8,397 nt of DNA, from positions 1 through 8,397 of the forward strand of contig BQJV01000117.1 in NCBI GenBank assembly GCA_021604885.1, in the 5' to 3' direction. Position numbers and translations under genes: made by a program. The number at the start of each line of letters is the position of its first letter. The first letter of the stretch is position 1. This document shows positions 6,716 to 8,397 of this stretch, piece after piece. Source of the stretch: Acidimicrobiales bacterium. Its GTDB lineage: Bacteria; Actinomycetota; Acidimicrobiia; Acidimicrobiales; Aldehydirespiratoraceae. The notes under the pieces are model-generated. The model ran no database searches, was not told where the DNA came from, and was given only the letters and a program-made list of their open reading frames with translations.

Positions 6716-6767
6716 AGGTGTCAGACACCATTTGTTGCGGAAGCAGTTGAAGCGGGGGTCAGACCCC
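6682..6767. repeat. Array of three GTCAGAC-core palindromes (REP-like)
   Basis: Three 13-bp perfect palindromes with a single central base lie in one cluster: GGTGTCAGACACC at 6682-6694 and 6717-6729, and GGGGTCAGACCCC at 6755-6767. The first two are part of a 22-bp identical direct repeat (6682-6703 and 6717-6738, offset 35 bp) that continues as ATTTGTTGC. The third lies within a direct repeat of CAGTTGAAGCG (6744-6754 and 6767-6777, offset 23 bp). TGTTGC flanks the second palindrome with the same 23-bp offset (6710, 6733). The size, clustering and convergent location resemble REP/BIME-type intergenic repeats. From memory, similar GGKGTCWGACMCC-like elements are scattered in several bacterial phyla. 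No transposase is nearby. Confidence 0.75.
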
Positions 6768-8060
6768 AGTTGAAGCGCGGGTGAGGACGATGGCTTCGCG
6801 GGGGGCGAGGGTGACCGAGGTGACGGGGACGCCGTCGGGGGTCAGCCAGGTGCCGTCGAGATCGACGGTCACGGGGTCGGACCGGGGCTCGTTCATCACG
6901 ACGAGGCCGCCGGTGAACTCACGCTGGATCGTGCCGTCGATGACGGAACGCGGACCGAGGGCGTGGCCGAGATCCGTGAGATATCCGCTGAAGAGGCCGC
7001 CCGGCGCGATCAGATCCCAGTCCTCCGTGGTCACCAGATCGTCGCCGTTGTTGACCAGCAGCCCGCCGGCGATGTTGTACCACTGCCCCTGGAGGTCGAC
7101 GGCGTTCTCGTCGAGCAGGGCGACGTCGGCGCCGTTGGCGTGCACCCGGTCGATGAACGCCATGAACGTCTGCATGCCGTACTTCGATGTCCCGCTCGTG
7201 AGCCCGAGGTCGTTCATCCCGCGCTCGAGTTGGATCACGTCGGCGGCGCGGATCTGGCGGTCGACGAGTGCATTGTCGAACGTGGGGGAGTCGGCGTACC
7301 AGATCGAGTTGTGCCAGATCTCGAGCTGCGGGAACGCGGCGCGCACCTGCTCGACGAACTCCGTCATGTAGCGCTGCCAGTCGGCCAGCGTCAGCACCTC
7401 GCCCGTCCGCGGGTCGATCGGTTCGATGTCGTCGCCGTTCACGTCGCTGAAGCGCCAGAGATGGTTCACGTCGTCGATGAGCAGGCCGCGATAGCCGGTG
7501 TCCACCGAGGCCTGCACCCGGGCGATCCAGTCGTCGCGGAAGGCCTGGTTCCCGACGTCCGCCGCGAACTGGGGGCATCCGTTGTCACAGGCGAACGGGA
7601 TGTACGCGGGGTCGCCCGCCGCGTCGTGCAGCAGCCAGTCCGGATGGTCGACGGATCGGCTGTCCTTGTCGGTGTTGGTCTTGATCGCGTAGGCGTCGCG
7701 GTAGACGGTGACGTCGTCGTAGGAGGCCAGGCGGGAGTCCCAGTAGGGCTCCCACACCACCATCGAGTCGTAGTGCTCGTTCATCCAGTCCCAGTGGCCG
7801 CCGCTCGTCCACACGTCGAAGACGGACTTCGCGGTGACGAAGACCTTCAACCGACCCTCCCCGCAGCAGTCGGTGTCGGGTGCCGTGGTGGTCGTGGTCG
7901 TCGCGGCGATCGTGGTGGTGGTCGTGATGACCGGGTCCGCGTCGGCGGCGATTCGCTCGACGCCGGTGATCGCGACGTCGTCGGGTGCCTGGGCGCAGGC
8001 CACCGCGAGCAGGGCGAGGCACGACAGGCCTGCGAGACTTCTCACCGCGACACGCCACAT
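6759..8060 (-). CDS. Secreted lipoprotein, putative glycoside hydrolase (GHL15-like)
   Basis: This 433-residue protein has an N-terminal export signal with basic residues and the hydrophobic stretch LAGLSCLALLAVA, then Cys22, a plausible lipobox that would anchor it to the outer face of the membrane. A Thr-rich linker (residues 46-59, ITTTTTIAATTTTT) leads to the main domain. This resembles the hypothetical glycosyl hydrolase family 15 (GHL15) TIM-barrel: HPDWLLHDAAGDPAY (139-153), GYRGLLIDDVNH (189-200) with Asp196/Asp197, EIWHNSIW (247-254) and QLERGMND (277-284) with Glu279. The acidic residues are candidates for catalysis. The tail, about 373-428, looks like the small beta-domain ending such enzymes. 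Its substrate would be an extracellular glycan, unknown. The start is the first ATG after an in-frame stop (the upstream gene's own TGA), with no clear ribosome binding site. The last codons and stop lie in the palindromic repeat. Confidence 0.7.
   Translation of the reverse strand: MWRVAVRSLAGLSCLALLAVACAQAPDDVAITGVERIAADADPVITTTTTIAATTTTTTAPDTDCCGEGRLKVFVTAKSVFDVWTSGGHWDWMNEHYDSMVVWEPYWDSRLASYDDVTVYRDAYAIKTNTDKDSRSVDHPDWLLHDAAGDPAYIPFACDNGCPQFAADVGNQAFRDDWIARVQASVDTGYRGLLIDDVNHLWRFSDVNGDDIEPIDPRTGEVLTLADWQRYMTEFVEQVRAAFPQLEIWHNSIWYADSPTFDNALVDRQIRAADVIQLERGMNDLGLTSGTSKYGMQTFMAFIDRVHANGADVALLDENAVDLQGQWYNIAGGLLVNNGDDLVTTEDWDLIAPGGLFSGYLTDLGHALGPRSVIDGTIQREFTGGLVVMNEPRSDPVTVDLDGTWLTPDGVPVTSVTLAPREAIVLTRASTGV
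7881..7928 (-). repeat. Low-complexity Thr-codon tract (lipoprotein linker)
   Basis: Repeated ACC/ACG-type codons encode the Thr-rich spacer of the lipoprotein, residues 45-60. On the plus strand it reads as GTGGTC-like repeats. Such linkers extend a surface domain away from the membrane, and the tract could vary in length by slippage. Confidence 0.6.
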
Positions 8061-8102
8061 GCCGATGCCATCGACCGCGACGGGCCGTGATGTGAGCGAT
8101 CG

Positions 8103-8397
8103 TCAGCGTGCCACGGGCGGCCCGAGCTGCCGGTATCGCTCCCACGCGACGGTTGCGCCCACCCAGGTGGCGATGCCGAGGCCGTAGGCGCCGCCGTTGA
8201 CGTCGGCCACGACGAACCCGATCACCGGCACGATCCATTGCACGCAGGTGCCGACCATGCGAGCCTGCAGACTTGCCGTGGCCGCATCCGCGATGCGCAG
8301 GGCGAGTTCGGGCCCGCGCCAGAACGCCATGGCGAGGAAGCGGATGAGCGTCGCGGCGAACAGGGCGCCGGTGACGCCGGCCGAGTCGAGGTCGAAC
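8103..8397 (-). CDS. Hydrophobic membrane protein, C-terminal fragment (cut by window edge)
   Basis: The frame is open from the right edge to a TGA at 8105-8103, giving 97 residues of a longer protein. It begins FDLDSAGVTGALFAATLI in the window and ends RYRQLGPPVAR. Hydrophobic stretches at VTGALFAATLIRFLAMAF, CVQWIVPVIGFVVA and GLGIATWVGATVAW suggest two or three membrane segments and a short basic cytoplasmic tail. An internal ATG at 8330 is not taken as the start because the frame is open beyond it. It is 42 bp upstream of the lipoprotein gene on the same strand, so the two may be co-transcribed. A polysaccharide-flippase-like C-terminus is possible given the glycosidase-like neighbour, but I do not recognise the family. 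Confidence 0.6.
   Translation of the reverse strand, partial: FDLDSAGVTGALFAATLIRFLAMAFWRGPELALRIADAATASLQARMVGTCVQWIVPVIGFVVADVNGGAYGLGIATWVGATVAWERYRQLGPPVAR

Noticed and set aside
6682..6738. Possible CRISPR array
   Set aside because: Only two copies of a 22-bp repeat exist, separated by 13 bp that belong to an inverted repeat, and no cas gene is present.
6963..8090. A 375-codon plus-strand open frame opposite the lipoprotein gene
   Set aside because: It is the complement of a gene with a signal peptide and family motifs; its Val/Gly/Asp-rich translation reflects the Thr tract read backwards.

Overview
The window is high-GC, tightly packed bacterial DNA with strong G/C preference at third codon positions. 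An N-terminal DUF222 (13E12-type) protein fragment, a GAAC-N4-GTTC LexA-type box, a leaderless-looking start and a lipoprotein with a Thr-rich linker point to an actinobacterium. My guess, no more than that, is an Acidimicrobiia-like lineage. No rRNA, tRNA, CRISPR array or transposase gene is visible.

Left part, minus strand. The N-terminal 128 codons of a DUF222-type protein run off the left edge (385 to 1). Their promoter has a perfect 18-bp LexA-like palindrome lying in the -35/-10 spacer. Upstream of it is a two-gene operon with a GTGA overlap: a CPA1-type cation/proton antiporter (2921 to 1659) and an L-2-hydroxyglutarate oxidase, lhgO (1662 to 451).

Centre, plus strand. A divergent intergenic region (2922-3031) leads into two genes that overlap by 4 bp and look like one functional unit. 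The first (3032-4657) joins a Rieske [2Fe-2S] domain to the FMN/3Fe-4S domain of glutamate synthase, without the glutaminase domain. The second (4654-6654) joins another Rieske domain to a complete thiamine-diphosphate enzyme resembling pyruvate oxidase. Two unrelated redox enzymes, each with its own N-terminal Rieske domain and translationally coupled, are the most striking content here. They suggest an electron relay between 2-oxoacid oxidation and an FMN/Fe-S amino-acid-synthase-type site. LhgO, read divergently, makes 2-oxoglutarate, the usual substrate of the glutamate synthase domain; that link is speculative.

Right part. A convergent intergenic region (6655-6758) holds a short array of 13-bp palindromes sharing the core GTCAGAC. 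The third supplies the stop codon of the convergent minus-strand gene. That gene (8060 to 6759) encodes a secreted, probably lipid-anchored protein resembling the GHL15 family of putative glycoside hydrolases. Upstream of it on the same strand, a partial hydrophobic protein (8397 to 8103) runs off the right edge.
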